Shown: positions 35,772-44,710, counted from the stretch's first letter. The stretch is DNA of 64,000 nt from CAWGJF01 sp963822905 (GCA_963822905.1 CAWGJF010000007.1:124001-188000); one strand, 5' to 3'. The notes: generated from the letters alone by a model not told the origin. Numbers and translations: made by a program.

Positions 35772-35968
35772 TTCCTTTCACGTTGCTTTTTATAATTATA
35801 TTTTGAATCATATTCAATCTTATTAAACAGGTCTTTAATTTTCATCTGCTTATGAAGTTTGATGTACTCTTCCAGCGCTGTATTAACGGCTTCGCGTTTG
35901 GACTTATGTTTCCCCAGAATAACTGCTTTTTCTATCAGTGAATCGTCTATGTTTAAATTTGTCGGCAT
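35768..35968 (-). CDS. vapB: VapB-type antitoxin
   Basis: A 66-residue protein with a short ribbon-helix-helix (MPTNLNIDDSLIEKAVILG, KSKREAVNTALEEYIK) and a basic C-terminal tail that would block the VapC site. This is the VapB pattern of the DUF2191/CopG-like group. It is upstream of vapC with a 4-bp overlap and should bind its own promoter. Confidence 0.9.
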   Translation of the reverse strand: MPTNLNIDDSLIEKAVILGKHKSKREAVNTALEEYIKLHKQMKIKDLFNKIEYDSKYNYKKQRERN

Positions 35969-36049
35969 TTTTCTCCTTACACAATTTTAATGGTAAACTT
36001 ACACATTATAAAGCTTTTATGAAAACTAGGTTCAACCGCATTTTGACAA

Positions 36050-36080
36050 ATAAAAAAAGTCACGAAGTGGTTCGTGACTT
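36050..36080 (-). terminator. Rho-independent terminator of the exonuclease gene
   Basis: AAGTCACGAA (36057-36066) and TTCGTGACTT (36071-36080) form a perfect 10-bp stem with a 4-nt loop. On the minus strand it is followed by a run of seven T. It lies 160 bp past the stop of the exonuclease gene; the stretch between them holds no convincing gene. Confidence 0.85.
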
Positions 36081-36241
36081 CCCTGAATGGAATTAGAATT
36101 GCTGATTAAGATTTCAGGAAAAGAATACACAAGATAACCAGATAAAAAACTCTCACTTGTTGAAGCAGGATAATCATTATGAATATTAAAACTCCTTTTG
36201 TTACTGGATCTTTAATTAATTCTAATATTTCTTTTCCAACA

Positions 36242-36934
36242 TCATTTCAAATTCAAATACTCATCCCAGATTTTATAAAGCTGGTATGTTGCATATATAT
36301 CACGTGAGCAATAAACAGCAATCTCCTTTATCTTTCCAGCTTCATAAAGATTTTTGACTTCCATTCCAGAAATCACTTCACTTTTCGGTGTTTCAATTCC
36401 GAATGCATGACAATAAAAATCAAGATTGAATTTTCTTGTATTTCCATAAAATGTAAACTGTTCGAGCAGGTCAATATGCCGGGAAATATCAAACCTGTTC
36501 TGAATTAAATTTCTCGATGGTCGCACTTTTAAAATAGCAGAACGCATCATTAAAAACGGGATATCAAAATTTCTTCCGTTAAAAGTAATTACCAGATCTG
36601 CGGCTTCAATTATTCTCCAAAATGATTCAAGCATTTCATTTTCCGGCAAGCCTTTATAATTAATTGTTTCATCTTCGCTTTTCCATTCTTCGGTCGACTT
36701 GCTTTCGTAATAAACAAAAGATTTTTTCTTCTCGACATCAAAGATTCCAATTGCAATACATTTGGCAGTGAATGGATAAAGACTTGTATAGCGGATTGCA
36801 TTATCTCTCATTTCTTCTCTTTTCTCGTACTCACTCTCTTTGTCTACATATCGTAAAAGATATTCCCTCTGGCTTTCTGCAAGAGATTCAAATGGATATG
36901 AGCAGGTTTCAATATCGACAACTATTCTTCTCAT
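36242..36934 (-). CDS. Predicted 3'-5' exonuclease (DnaQ-like, PolB exonuclease type)
   Basis: A 230-residue protein with the three exonuclease motifs: VVDIETCSYP (Exo I, Asp7 and Glu9), FNGRNFDIPFL (Exo II) and YCSRDIYATYQLY (Exo III). The fold is the DNA_pol_B_exo2 type found in free-standing predicted exonucleases. It likely trims DNA in repair, but its substrate is unknown. It is flanked downstream by a strong terminator and upstream by a dispersed repeat. Confidence 0.85.
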   Translation of the reverse strand: MRRIVVDIETCSYPFESLAESQREYLLRYVDKESEYEKREEMRDNAIRYTSLYPFTAKCIAIGIFDVEKKKSFVYYESKSTEEWKSEDETINYKGLPENEMLESFWRIIEAADLVITFNGRNFDIPFLMMRSAILKVRPSRNLIQNRFDISRHIDLLEQFTFYGNTRKFNLDFYCHAFGIETPKSEVISGMEVKNLYEAGKIKEIAVYCSRDIYATYQLYKIWDEYLNLK

Positions 36935-36951
36935 TTTATCAACCTCCTTGT

Positions 36952-36990
36952 CTTTGCGATTCCGACTTCAGTCGGAAGAAGCAATCTATT
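36952..36990. repeat. Dispersed repeat copy, left of the GIY-YIG gene
   Basis: TTTGCGATTCCGACTTCAGT and following bases to GAAGCAATCT match the widespread TGTCATTGCGA..GAAGCAATCT repeat of Bacteroidota. TCCGACT/AGTCGGA (36961-36976) is a perfect hairpin. An inverted copy lies at 37291-37325. Confidence 0.7.
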
Positions 36991-37027
36991 GATAAATTTT
37001 GTCAAAATTATATAATTCTTTCCATTC

Positions 37028-37282
37028 TTAATTCAAAGCATTTATAAGTTCCAATTTCTTTTTCCTGGAACCAGCTTTCAGTTGTTTTTCCCTAACAATC
37101 GCGGAAGTAGGATCATTATATTTTTCAAAATAAACCAACTTCGTAACATTATATTTTTTAGTAAATCCACCTATTAATTTTGATTTGTGTTCCCAAACCC
37201 TTCTTACCAAATTATTTGTTACTCCAACATACAATACGGTATTGTTTTTATTTGTAAGAATATAAACATAGTAACTTTTCAT
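37028..37282 (-). CDS. GIY-YIG nuclease-domain protein, shortened C-terminus
   Basis: An 84-residue single GIY-YIG domain (YYVYILTNKNNTVLYVGVT, RVWEHKSKL, KLVYFEKYNDPTSAIVREK). A stop at 37028-37030 follows INALN. In-frame codons after the stop read EWKELYNFDKIYQ, which is how the C-terminus normally goes on, so the protein ends about 13 residues early. The catalytic Tyr, Arg and Glu are kept. These small genes occur in many copies in Bacteroidota and act as possible endonucleases of unknown purpose. It is flanked by inverted copies of a dispersed repeat. Confidence 0.85.
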   Translation of the reverse strand: MKSYYVYILTNKNNTVLYVGVTNNLVRRVWEHKSKLIGGFTKKYNVTKLVYFEKYNDPTSAIVREKQLKAGSRKKKLELINALN

Positions 37283-37290
37283 TTTATCTT

Positions 37291-37325
37291 ACAGATTGTT
37301 CCGTCGATTCTCTCCTCGCAATGAC
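37291..37325. repeat. Dispersed repeat copy, right of the GIY-YIG gene
   Basis: The minus strand reads TGTCATTGCGAGGAGAGAAT and ends with GAACAATCTGT, the same family as 36952-36990 but in the opposite orientation. The pair brackets the GIY-YIG gene. Confidence 0.7.
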
Positions 37326-37329
37326 AACC

Positions 37330-37788
37330 CTATCTAATAATTTTGACCGAAGGTTCAAACTTTTTTACTTTTTCAATAAAACTTTCAGGAAGCGGAGTGG
37401 ATTTTCTCGTCTTCGGATCAACGTAAACAACAACGCCTTTGCCATCAACTATATTTTTTCCTGATTTCTGATTTACAATCAAATGATCATAACCGAATGA
37501 TGAATTTTTCATATACGAAATCCTGGAATAAATATCCAGTACATCATCGTAATATGCATGACCAAGATAATTAATTTCGTTCCGAACCATAAAATAAATT
37601 TTGCCATCTGAGAATATTCCATCTTTTGGCATTAGTCCTGCGGCTTTAATATACTCAAGTCGTGCTGTTTCAAAAAAATTAATATAAACTGCGTTATTGC
37701 AGACTCCCAGCATATCAACTTCGTGAAAACGGACTGTGTCTGTGTATTTATGTTTAAAATCTTTCAAGGATAATATTTTGTCTGTCAT
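37330..37788 (-). CDS. 4HBT acyl-CoA thioesterase
   Basis: A 152-residue hotdog-fold protein with the YbgC/4HBT pattern: VRFHEVDMLGVCNNAVYINFF (catalytic Asp in VDMLG), YIKAAGL, and SFGYDHLIVN. It hydrolyses acyl-CoA thioesters; substrate is not readable. The ATG at 37786-37788 fits the family. It is near the threonine aldolase gene but separated by 100 bp. Confidence 0.88.
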   Translation of the reverse strand: MTDKILSLKDFKHKYTDTVRFHEVDMLGVCNNAVYINFFETARLEYIKAAGLMPKDGIFSDGKIYFMVRNEINYLGHAYYDDVLDIYSRISYMKNSSFGYDHLIVNQKSGKNIVDGKGVVVYVDPKTRKSTPLPESFIEKVKKFEPSVKIIR

Positions 37789-37890
37789 CTCATTTTAACT
37801 CACTCATTGTTCAATTGTTTATTTGTTAAACTACTATATTATAATTGCTCAAAAATAACACAACAATTTAGTAATTTGACAAAGTAACAA

Positions 37891-38910
37891 TTAAACAAAA
37901 ACCTCATCAAGAATATTAGCTGCTTTTTCAATATCATTATCATTCACATCAAGATGTGTAACGGCTCTGAGTGAATCAATTGTTCCCGGAGTTAAAATCA
38001 ATCCTTTTTCTTTACAAAAATTTAAGGCATCGGTTGGTTTCATTTTTAAAGGTTTAAATAAAAGAATATTTGTCTGGACCGCTTCCATATTTATTTCAAG
38101 ATTCGGATTTGCATTAATTCTGTCAGCCATTTTTTTTGCTCTTATATGATCTTCTTTTAATCTCATTCGGTTATTCTGAACTGCAAACAATGCTGCTGCT
38201 GCAAGAATTCCTACTTGTCTCATTCCACCACCCCAAGCTTTTCTCAGACGATAAGCTTCTGTTATAAAATCTTTTGATCCTGCAATTGCAGAACCAATAG
38301 GTGCACCGAGCCCTTTTGAAAAACAGCATGAAACCGTATCGAAATGTGAAGCATATTCTTTAGGAGAAATTCCTGTTTCTGCACAGGCATTCCACATCCT
38401 GGCTCCATCAAGATGAAAATAGAGATTATGTTTTTTCGCAAGATTTTCTAAATCAATAATTTTATCCATCGGCCAGATTGTACCACCGGCGCGGTTGTGA
38501 GTATTTTCAACTTCAATAACTTTTGTTCGCGGCATGTGATAAGCAGTCGTACGGATGTACGGCTCAACATGTTTAGCAGAAAGTATTCCGAGTTTTCCAT
38601 CAAGTGGATAAATCTGAATTCCGCTCAATCGTGCTGGCGAAGCGGATTCATAATTAAATATATGTGCTTCACGATCACAAATAACTTCATCACCAGGTTC
38701 AGTCAGAACATTCAGACAAATCTGGTTTCCCATTACACCGCTTGGCACATAAAGAGCAGCTTCTTTACCAAGAAGATTAGCAATGTATTCTTCCAGCTTG
38801 TTAACTGTCGGATCTTCTTTAAAAACATCATCGCCAACTTCTGCTTCAGCCATTGCTTTACGCATTGCGGGTGAAGGTTTTGTTACTGTATCACTTCTTA
38901 AGTCTATCAC
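37891..38910 (-). CDS. ltaE: Low-specificity L-threonine aldolase
   Basis: A 339-residue PLP enzyme starting MIDLRSDTVTKPSPAM. It has the beta-eliminating lyase segments HIFNYESA and FHLDGARMWNA, and PLP Lys199 in SCCFSKGLGAPIGSA. It cleaves L-threonine or L-allo-threonine to glycine and acetaldehyde. Length and all motifs match the family. It is monocistronic as far as seen. Confidence 0.94.
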   Translation of the reverse strand: MIDLRSDTVTKPSPAMRKAMAEAEVGDDVFKEDPTVNKLEEYIANLLGKEAALYVPSGVMGNQICLNVLTEPGDEVICDREAHIFNYESASPARLSGIQIYPLDGKLGILSAKHVEPYIRTTAYHMPRTKVIEVENTHNRAGGTIWPMDKIIDLENLAKKHNLYFHLDGARMWNACAETGISPKEYASHFDTVSCCFSKGLGAPIGSAIAGSKDFITEAYRLRKAWGGGMRQVGILAAAALFAVQNNRMRLKEDHIRAKKMADRINANPNLEINMEAVQTNILLFKPLKMKPTDALNFCKEKGLILTPGTIDSLRAVTHLDVNDNDIEKAANILDEVFV

Positions 38911-39005
38911 TTTTTTCCCATTGTTTTACTGATAAATTGTTTCATTGTTAAAAATTTAGTTACCATAGTCCATAACAATGCAACAATCTAACAATTAAAA
39001 GTTAT

Positions 39006-40664
39006 TTACAATTTAAGTTTTTTCTTAAGCCAAGCCAATATATTTATTCCAAAAATCCACAATGAAAACACAGAGCAAAGTACCGGTACAATCAATGGAT
39101 TATTTGAATAAAATGTTGTTCCTTTTTGAACAGGCACATCCCAAACAATAACATCTTTTGTAAACAATTTTGATTCAATTTCTGTTTCACCAATTGCATT
39201 TATCACACAACTTATTCCCCCGTTTGCGCATCGTACGACTGATTTTCTGTTTTCAATTGCACGCAATACTCCATATTCTTTGTGCTGATACGGTCCGCTC
39301 GATTTTCCGTACCAGCTATCGTTGGTAACAACTACAATCATCTCCGCACCCTGTTTTGCAAATGCAGAGACAAATGCTGGGAAAATGGATTCGTAACAAA
39401 TCAAGCCGCTTATTTTTAATGAATCTTTTCCATTTAAACTGAGATTAAAAACTGTAGTATCTTTTCCAACATTCCATCCGGTTATTCCAACTCCCCATTT
39501 AAATATTTCACCGAGAAATTTTAATTGCTCGACAAAAGGAACTTTTTCACCCATCGGGACTAATTGCATTTTGCCATACTTCTGAATCTCCTTTGAACCA
39601 GGGGTTATCAACATAATTGCATTATAGGTTGCATAATAATAATTTCCTTGCTCATTATATTTTGCATCTTCCGGCATTTTTTCTTTATCAAAATAAAAAC
39701 GAATATCCGGCATTCCGGTGAAAAGGAAAACATTATTTGTATCACAAAACTGATGAATACGATTTGCCAGAAGTTGATAACTTCCACCAAAAACATAAGC
39801 CGGTAAAGCTGTTTCGGGCCATACCAAAATCTTTGCTCCTTTTTGAACAGCTTCTTCGGAAAACACAAGATATTGATTCAGAAGATTATTAAGATTACCG
39901 ACTTCCCATTTTTTCCATGGATCAATATTCGGCTGGATTAATCCCATCCTGATTTTTTGATCCGAAATTTTAAACTCTGATTTTCTGATTAGACCATAAC
40001 TAAGAAAAATTGTAAACAACAGGATTCCAAAAGAAAGGCTTCGGTAAAATTTCTTTTTATCTTTTTTGAAATTCAAAAAAGCAAAAAGTAAAAACACATT
40101 TATGAATCCAACAACCAGTGAAAACCCAAACTCACCTATAAATTCCGCTGCCTGGATGAATGTAATAAATTTTGTTAAGCCGTTGCCAAATGTTACCCAT
40201 GGAAATTTTAAATCGGTAAGAGTTAAAAGATATTCAGCAGTTACCCAATAAAGCGGGAAAAGCCAGATTGCATTAATCTTTGGGAAAATTTTTCTTGTAA
40301 GGTAAAGTAATGTTGAAGGAATCATTAATACTATTGGTAAAGAAAGCAGCATAGCTCCGCCACCCATCATCAAAAATGGATCAGCTTCGGACTGCCAACT
40401 GCCAACCCAGTAAACAGTAACCAGGCTGAAAACGAATCCAAAAATAAAAGTTGCACGACTGATCGAGGCAAGTCCGGTTCTATTATTTAAAACCAATAAA
40501 TATGGAACCAGTCCAATAAAAATCAGCAAAGTAAGTGGAAACGGGAATGGAGGGAAAGCAATTCCAAGAAGCAACCCGCTTAGAATTAGTTTTAACCATT
40601 CTTTGCGTCGATTTTTTTTTTCTTCAGGTGTAGCCGGAATTCTGTATTTTGAAAATAATTTCAA
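39006..40664 (-). CDS. lnt: Apolipoprotein N-acyltransferase
   Basis: A 552-residue protein with about seven membrane helices in the first 230 residues and a periplasmic nitrilase domain. The catalytic Glu (WPETALPAY), Lys (YGKMQLVPMGE) and Cys (GLICYESIFP) are present. It ends with another helix. It adds the third acyl chain to lipoproteins in the inner membrane. Overlap of 4 bp with dedA places both in one operon with ispF. Confidence 0.95.
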   Translation of the reverse strand: MKLFSKYRIPATPEEKKNRRKEWLKLILSGLLLGIAFPPFPFPLTLLIFIGLVPYLLVLNNRTGLASISRATFIFGFVFSLVTVYWVGSWQSEADPFLMMGGGAMLLSLPIVLMIPSTLLYLTRKIFPKINAIWLFPLYWVTAEYLLTLTDLKFPWVTFGNGLTKFITFIQAAEFIGEFGFSLVVGFINVFLLFAFLNFKKDKKKFYRSLSFGILLFTIFLSYGLIRKSEFKISDQKIRMGLIQPNIDPWKKWEVGNLNNLLNQYLVFSEEAVQKGAKILVWPETALPAYVFGGSYQLLANRIHQFCDTNNVFLFTGMPDIRFYFDKEKMPEDAKYNEQGNYYYATYNAIMLITPGSKEIQKYGKMQLVPMGEKVPFVEQLKFLGEIFKWGVGITGWNVGKDTTVFNLSLNGKDSLKISGLICYESIFPAFVSAFAKQGAEMIVVVTNDSWYGKSSGPYQHKEYGVLRAIENRKSVVRCANGGISCVINAIGETEIESKLFTKDVIVWDVPVQKGTTFYSNNPLIVPVLCSVFSLWIFGINILAWLKKKLKL

Positions 40665-41275
40665 ACTGAATTTGCCTTCTTTTTCCGCAGAATATTTCTA
40701 ATGATTAAAAATAAAATAATTAATGCTGTTAGTGCTATAACAATATTGCTATAAGTTGAAATATAACTATCAACCATGTGAACGTTATCGCCAAAAAGAA
40801 TTCCCAGGTAAAGGATGACTGCGTTCCAGGCAAAAGCAGAAATGGTTGCAAGTACGATTGTCTTTTCTACTTTAAGATGACTTAATCCTGAAAAAAATGA
40901 AATTACTGCACGAGTGCCTGGCAAAAATCTGTTTGCAAGTATTATCCAGTAACCATATTTATTAAACCAGACTTCAACCTTATCAACAGCATCAACCGGG
41001 ATGAATTTAAGTTTTCCGGAGTGAATAACTTTTTTATCAACAGCAGAACCCAGATAGTAAAGCATCATAAATCCTGCGATGCTTCCGATTGTCGTAATAA
41101 TTAATGTTGGTATGAAATGAATAACTCTGGTAGAAACAAGAGTGCCGCCAACTAAAACAACAAGATCGCTGGGTGATGGAGGAAAAACATTTTCAATAAA
41201 AGAGAAAAAAAACAAGACTGCATAAATCCAAAATGGAGGGTAGGCCGAGATTTGATCGAGGATACTTTCAATCAT
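40661..41275 (-). CDS. DedA-family membrane protein
   Basis: About 204 residues from the ATG at 41273-41275 (MIESILDQISAYPPFWIY). The frame extends 20 codons up but would overlap ispF. It has the DedA/SNARE-assoc segments ENVFPPSPSDLVVLVGG, GSIAGFMMLYYLG and ANRFLPGTRAVISFFSG, with four or five helices. DedA proteins act in membrane homeostasis and lipid carrier flipping. It begins one base after the ispF stop. Confidence 0.92.
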   Translation of the reverse strand: MIESILDQISAYPPFWIYAVLFFFSFIENVFPPSPSDLVVLVGGTLVSTRVIHFIPTLIITTIGSIAGFMMLYYLGSAVDKKVIHSGKLKFIPVDAVDKVEVWFNKYGYWIILANRFLPGTRAVISFFSGLSHLKVEKTIVLATISAFAWNAVILYLGILFGDNVHMVDSYISTYSNIVIALTALIILFLIIRNILRKKKANSV

Positions 41276-41276
41276 T

Positions 41277-41768
41277 TTATATTTTTGAAATGAGTACAGT
41301 TGCCATAACGGAAATGCCTTCTTCCCTGCCGACAAACCCGAGTTGCTCAGTTGTTGTAGCTTTAACAGAAACCTGATTTATATTTATTCCGAGTATACCG
41401 GAAATTTTCTCCTGCATCTGGTTTACATAAGGAAGAATTTTCGGACGCTGAAGCATAATTACAGAATCGATATTAACTACTTCAAAACCTTCTGCATTAA
41501 CAAGTTCATTTACTTTTGTGAGAAGAATTGTGCTGTCAATATTTTTGAATTTCGGATCCACGTCAGGAAAATGACTCCCGATATCTCCAAGTGAAAGAGC
41601 ACCAAGCATTGCATCACAAATTGCATGAAGAAGAGCATCAGCATCTGAGTGTCCGGCTAATCCTTTTTCAAAAGGAATTTCAATTCCACCTAGAATTAAT
41701 TTTCTGTCTTCAGCAAAAGCATGAACATCAAAACCAATTCCCGTTCTACAAATCATGTTAGTGGTCAT
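41277..41768 (-). CDS. ispF: 2-C-methyl-D-erythritol 2,4-cyclodiphosphate synthase
   Basis: A 163-residue enzyme with all IspF marks: GIGFDVHAF (metal Asp and His), GHSDADALLHAICDAMLGALSLGDIG, HFPD, and VSVKATTTEQLGFVGREEGI. It makes the cyclic diphosphate in the MEP isoprenoid route. The operon continues with dedA and lnt. ATG at 41766-41768 is chosen; one four codons in is possible. Confidence 0.96.
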   Translation of the reverse strand: MTTNMICRTGIGFDVHAFAEDRKLILGGIEIPFEKGLAGHSDADALLHAICDAMLGALSLGDIGSHFPDVDPKFKNIDSTILLTKVNELVNAEGFEVVNIDSVIMLQRPKILPYVNQMQEKISGILGININQVSVKATTTEQLGFVGREEGISVMATVLISKI

Positions 41769-41809
41769 TAATAACTTTTATTAATATTTCTGTCTATTAT
41801 TCAAATTGT

Positions 41810-41821
41810 TTCACGCAGAGA
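41810..41821. repeat. Left inverted repeat of the GxxExxY gene
   Basis: TTCACGCAGAGA, a perfect inverted copy of TCTCTGCGTGAA at 42243-42254. A related copy (CACGCAAAGCTCGCAGAG) follows at 41837-41853. Confidence 0.7.
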
Positions 41822-41854
41822 TCGCTGAGACTTTACACGCAAAGCTCGCAGAGA

Positions 41855-42232
41855 TCATAAATTATTTACTACTCTGTGTATCCAGTCTTTTAAAAGCTTT
41901 GTATTAAAATTAATCAGAAGACCCAATTTCAAATCCGATAATTTTAAATATGTTAATAACTGTGAAAAGAATACTGGTGCTAACGCTTCAACAGATTTTA
42001 TTTCCACAACGACTAAGTCTTCAACAATTAAATCCAGTTTATATCCGACATCCATTTTAACTTCTTTATAAACAAACGGCATTGGAACCTGTTGATTAAC
42101 TTTAAATCCCACTTCCCTTAAGTCAAAAGCCAGAGCATTTTCATAAGCAGATTCTAATAATCCGGGACCGAGTTTCTTATGCAATTCAATTACAGTCCCG
42201 ATTATTTTAGTCGCAATTTCATTTTCTGTCAT
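41855..42232 (-). CDS. GxxExxY-family protein
   Basis: A 125-residue protein with the name-giving motif GPGLLESAYENAL and a PD-(D/E)XK-like core (YKLDLIVEDLVVVEIKSVEAL; Asp and ExK). The family is short, Bacteroidota-rich and of unknown function; a nuclease-like fold is suggested. It has its own start and lies between inverted CACGCAGAG-type repeats, so it looks like a separately moving unit inserted between ispF and acyP. Confidence 0.9.
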   Translation of the reverse strand: MTENEIATKIIGTVIELHKKLGPGLLESAYENALAFDLREVGFKVNQQVPMPFVYKEVKMDVGYKLDLIVEDLVVVEIKSVEALAPVFFSQLLTYLKLSDLKLGLLINFNTKLLKDWIHRVVNNL

Positions 42233-42242
42233 TTCTTTGAGT

Positions 42243-42254
42243 TCTCTGCGTGAA
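42243..42254. repeat. Right inverted repeat of the GxxExxY gene
   Basis: TCTCTGCGTGAA, the inverted partner of 41810-41821, lying 10 bp upstream of the GxxExxY start. Confidence 0.7.
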
Positions 42255-42262
42255 CTCTGTTC

Positions 42263-42538
42263 TTAAAATTTTATCTCGAATGTTTCAAATTCATTTTTTG
42301 GGACTAACCAGTCGATTTTAAAAGATTTTACAGCAGCGTGAATCGGACCAACTTTAATTTTGTTAAATAATTCTTCAACTAATCCTTTTTCTCCTTCAGC
42401 CACTGTCAACACTTCACCTGAATATAAATTTTTAACAAATCCGTTCACTCCCAATTTTTCAGCTTCGCGTACAACAAAATATCTAAAACCGACACCTTGT
42501 ACCAATCCTTTTACTAAAATTTCTGCTCTGACTTGCAT
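42263..42538 (-). CDS. acyP: Acylphosphatase
   Basis: A 91-residue protein with the two acylphosphatase signatures: VKGLVQGVGFRYFV (catalytic Arg) and GFVKNLYSGEVLTVAEG (catalytic Asn). It hydrolyses acyl phosphates. The length is exactly that of the family. The small gap to the GxxExxY gene contains the right repeat. Confidence 0.95.
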   Translation of the reverse strand: MQVRAEILVKGLVQGVGFRYFVVREAEKLGVNGFVKNLYSGEVLTVAEGEKGLVEELFNKIKVGPIHAAVKSFKIDWLVPKNEFETFEIKF

Positions 42539-42624
42539 TTTTAATCAAATGGTATGATTCACAAAATTTGGTTACAAAAATTATGGAATTTAAACTTTGC
42601 AGCAAATTATCTGAATATAAAGAA

Positions 42625-43539
42625 TTAACTTTTGGTAGAAGAATCTGATCTGTAACCAATCGATTTTAAAAATTTTTCATCACTTCTCCATTTATCCAAA
42701 ACTTTTACGTGTAATTCAAGAAATATTTTCTTATCAAGGAATTCTTCAATTGAGTTACGGGCAGCTTCACCAAGTTTTTTTATTGCAACTCCATTTTTAC
42801 CAATGATTATTGCTTTCTGACTATCTTTTTCAATTATAATTTCTGCGCTTATGTAATCTTTCCCTTTTTCTCTTTCCTTAAATTCCCGGATCATTACTTC
42901 ACAACTGTAAGGGATTTCTTCACGGTAAAGGTCAAGAATTTTTTCTCTGATTAATTCCGAGACAAAAAATCTTTCATTCAATTCAGTGACCTGATCATCG
43001 GGAAAATATTTTGGTCCGTCCGGAAGGAGTTCAACAATAGAATCTTTCAGCAATTCAATATTAAAATTTAATGAAGCTGAAACACCTACAATACTTTTAA
43101 TTCCATTTATGTTTTTTATTTTTTTAGCCTGAAAATCGATTTCATCTTTTGGAACCAGATCAATTTTATTTAATACAGTTAAAATTTTATTATTTCCAAC
43201 GAGTATTTTTTTTACTATTTCATTTTCAAATAATTTTTTACCATCCGGATCATTTTTAATATCGACAATCAACAAAATTACGTCAATTCCCTCCAGAGAT
43301 TCCTCAATTTCAATAACCATTTTTTCCTGTAAGAGGTATGAAGGTTCCAACAAGCCTGGTGTATCTTTAAATATTACCTGTAAGTTTTCTGCATTCAATA
43401 TCCCCTGGATTCTTTTTCGTGTTGTTTGCGGTTTGTTATTTATGATGGAAAGTTTTTGTCCAAGTAATGCATTTAATATTGTTGATTTGCCTGAATTTGG
43501 CAGACCAATTATGCTAACAAAACCTGATTTATGATTCAT
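42625..43539 (-). CDS. era: GTPase Era
   Basis: A 304-residue protein with the G1 loop GLPNSGKST (12-20), the switch DTPGLL, the specificity NKID and a C-terminal KH domain (IIIGKNGVAIKKLGEAAR, LELHVKVLDKWR). It binds 16S rRNA during 30S assembly. Start and length match the family. Confidence 0.96.
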   Translation of the reverse strand: MNHKSGFVSIIGLPNSGKSTILNALLGQKLSIINNKPQTTRKRIQGILNAENLQVIFKDTPGLLEPSYLLQEKMVIEIEESLEGIDVILLIVDIKNDPDGKKLFENEIVKKILVGNNKILTVLNKIDLVPKDEIDFQAKKIKNINGIKSIVGVSASLNFNIELLKDSIVELLPDGPKYFPDDQVTELNERFFVSELIREKILDLYREEIPYSCEVMIREFKEREKGKDYISAEIIIEKDSQKAIIIGKNGVAIKKLGEAARNSIEEFLDKKIFLELHVKVLDKWRSDEKFLKSIGYRSDSSTKS

Positions 43540-43624
43540 TAGTTGTATTAATTAAATAAAGTATAGTTCGAATATACGAAGTAAGATAAGAATTAGGAAA
43601 ACCGATGAAGGGATCAATTTGAAC

Positions 43625-44143
43625 TCAGCCCAGGTGTGCTTTTGTATGTTTCTGTTTTTCAAAAAAGATGTACCCGGAAATAATTATTCCAAGAGAAAGG
43701 ATTGATCCAAAAATTGAAAGTCCCTGTCCACTAAATAACTTTCTTATTTCCGAAATTAGTGAATCTGTAAGGTTATTGATGGTATGCACAGATTGAGAAT
43801 CCATTCCACCAACTGATGTGGAGTTTAGAATATTAGCCAGAATAAATCCGAAAATAAGCATGCAAAGAAGTAAAATGAAAGAGAAAACAGAAATAATAAA
43901 ATACTTCTGGCTAGAACGGGAATTTGCTTTCCTTTGAACCGACATCATTACTTTCTCAGCGAAGTTATCGGATGGAGATTCTTCTTTTATATGAAATAGA
44001 TTTGAATGAACGAGTTTTAAAGAATTAAATTGTCTCCGGGCAAGCTCATTTTCATCTAAATATTTTTCAACTTCGGCAACAGTTTTTGCATCGAGTTCAC
44101 TATCAATATATTTGTTCAGAATTTCATCATTGAATTCGATCAT
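43625..44143 (-). CDS. Anti-sigma factor (membrane-bound, partner of the ECF sigma factor)
   Basis: A 172-residue protein: an N-terminal zf-HC2-like helix region (EILNKYIDSELDAKTVAEVEKY) without a ZnCys site, then two membrane helices (about 82-108 and 140-162) separated by an extracytoplasmic loop. Its ATG overlaps the sigma factor's stop by 4 bp, so they are co-translated. It should hold the sigma factor at the membrane until an envelope signal frees it. The signal is not known. Confidence 0.85.
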   Translation of the reverse strand: MIEFNDEILNKYIDSELDAKTVAEVEKYLDENELARRQFNSLKLVHSNLFHIKEESPSDNFAEKVMMSVQRKANSRSSQKYFIISVFSFILLLCMLIFGFILANILNSTSVGGMDSQSVHTINNLTDSLISEIRKLFSGQGLSIFGSILSLGIIISGYIFFEKQKHTKAHLG

Positions 44144-44706
44144 AACAGTTCCTCAGTGAGGTTATGTTTTTCAATCATATCACGCATTGCATTTCTTGAT
44201 CTGTATAAAAGCACTTTTACATTAGATAAAGTAATATTCATTGTTTCAGAAATTTCTTCGCAAGTTAATTCATTTAAGTAAAACAAAGTAATTATTGTCG
44301 AATATTTTTCGGGTAATAAATTAATCATTTCATTCACTAATTCAGAGATATTTTTTTTCTCTGCATTAATTGAATTAAAACTACTTTCCAGATCAAGATG
44401 ATCTTCAACTGATGACATTTCCTGTTCAATTTTTCTCCTTTTTGATGATAGCTTCGTCAGTGCTGAATTATAAACTATCCTGTAAAACCAGGTTGAAAAT
44501 TTTGCTTCACCTTTAAATGATTCAAGAGATCTGAATGCTTTTAAAAAAGCATCCTGCAATACTTCTTCTGCATCAAATTCATTTCTTAACATACGTTTCA
44601 GCATAGAAAATGCTTTATTTTTATAACGATCAACAAGGACGGAAAAGTCCGAATGATTTCCATTTTTTATGGAACCAATTAATTCCTGATCAGAAATGTT
44701 TTTCAT
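44140..44706 (-). CDS. ECF-subfamily RNA polymerase sigma factor
   Basis: About 188 residues with region 2 (DFSVLVDRYKNKAFSM, DAEEVLQDAFLKAFRSL, FSTWFYRIVYNSAL) and region 4 (YSTIITLFYLNELTCEEIS, VKVLLYRSRNAM). I place the start at the ATG at 44704-44706, since the family begins ISDQELI; a TTG five codons up would sit inside the -10 box. It is co-transcribed with its anti-sigma factor. A TGTAAC-N18-GTCAA promoter lies directly upstream and is shared in form with the divergent gene. Confidence 0.93.
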   Translation of the reverse strand: MKNISDQELIGSIKNGNHSDFSVLVDRYKNKAFSMLKRMLRNEFDAEEVLQDAFLKAFRSLESFKGEAKFSTWFYRIVYNSALTKLSSKRRKIEQEMSSVEDHLDLESSFNSINAEKKNISELVNEMINLLPEKYSTIITLFYLNELTCEEISETMNITLSNVKVLLYRSRNAMRDMIEKHNLTEELL

Positions 44707-44710
44707 TTTA

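Noticed and set aside
36081..36241. Small hydrophobic frame between the exonuclease gene and its terminator
   Set aside because: It has no start codon at its N-terminal end; only a 24-codon fragment begins with ATG.
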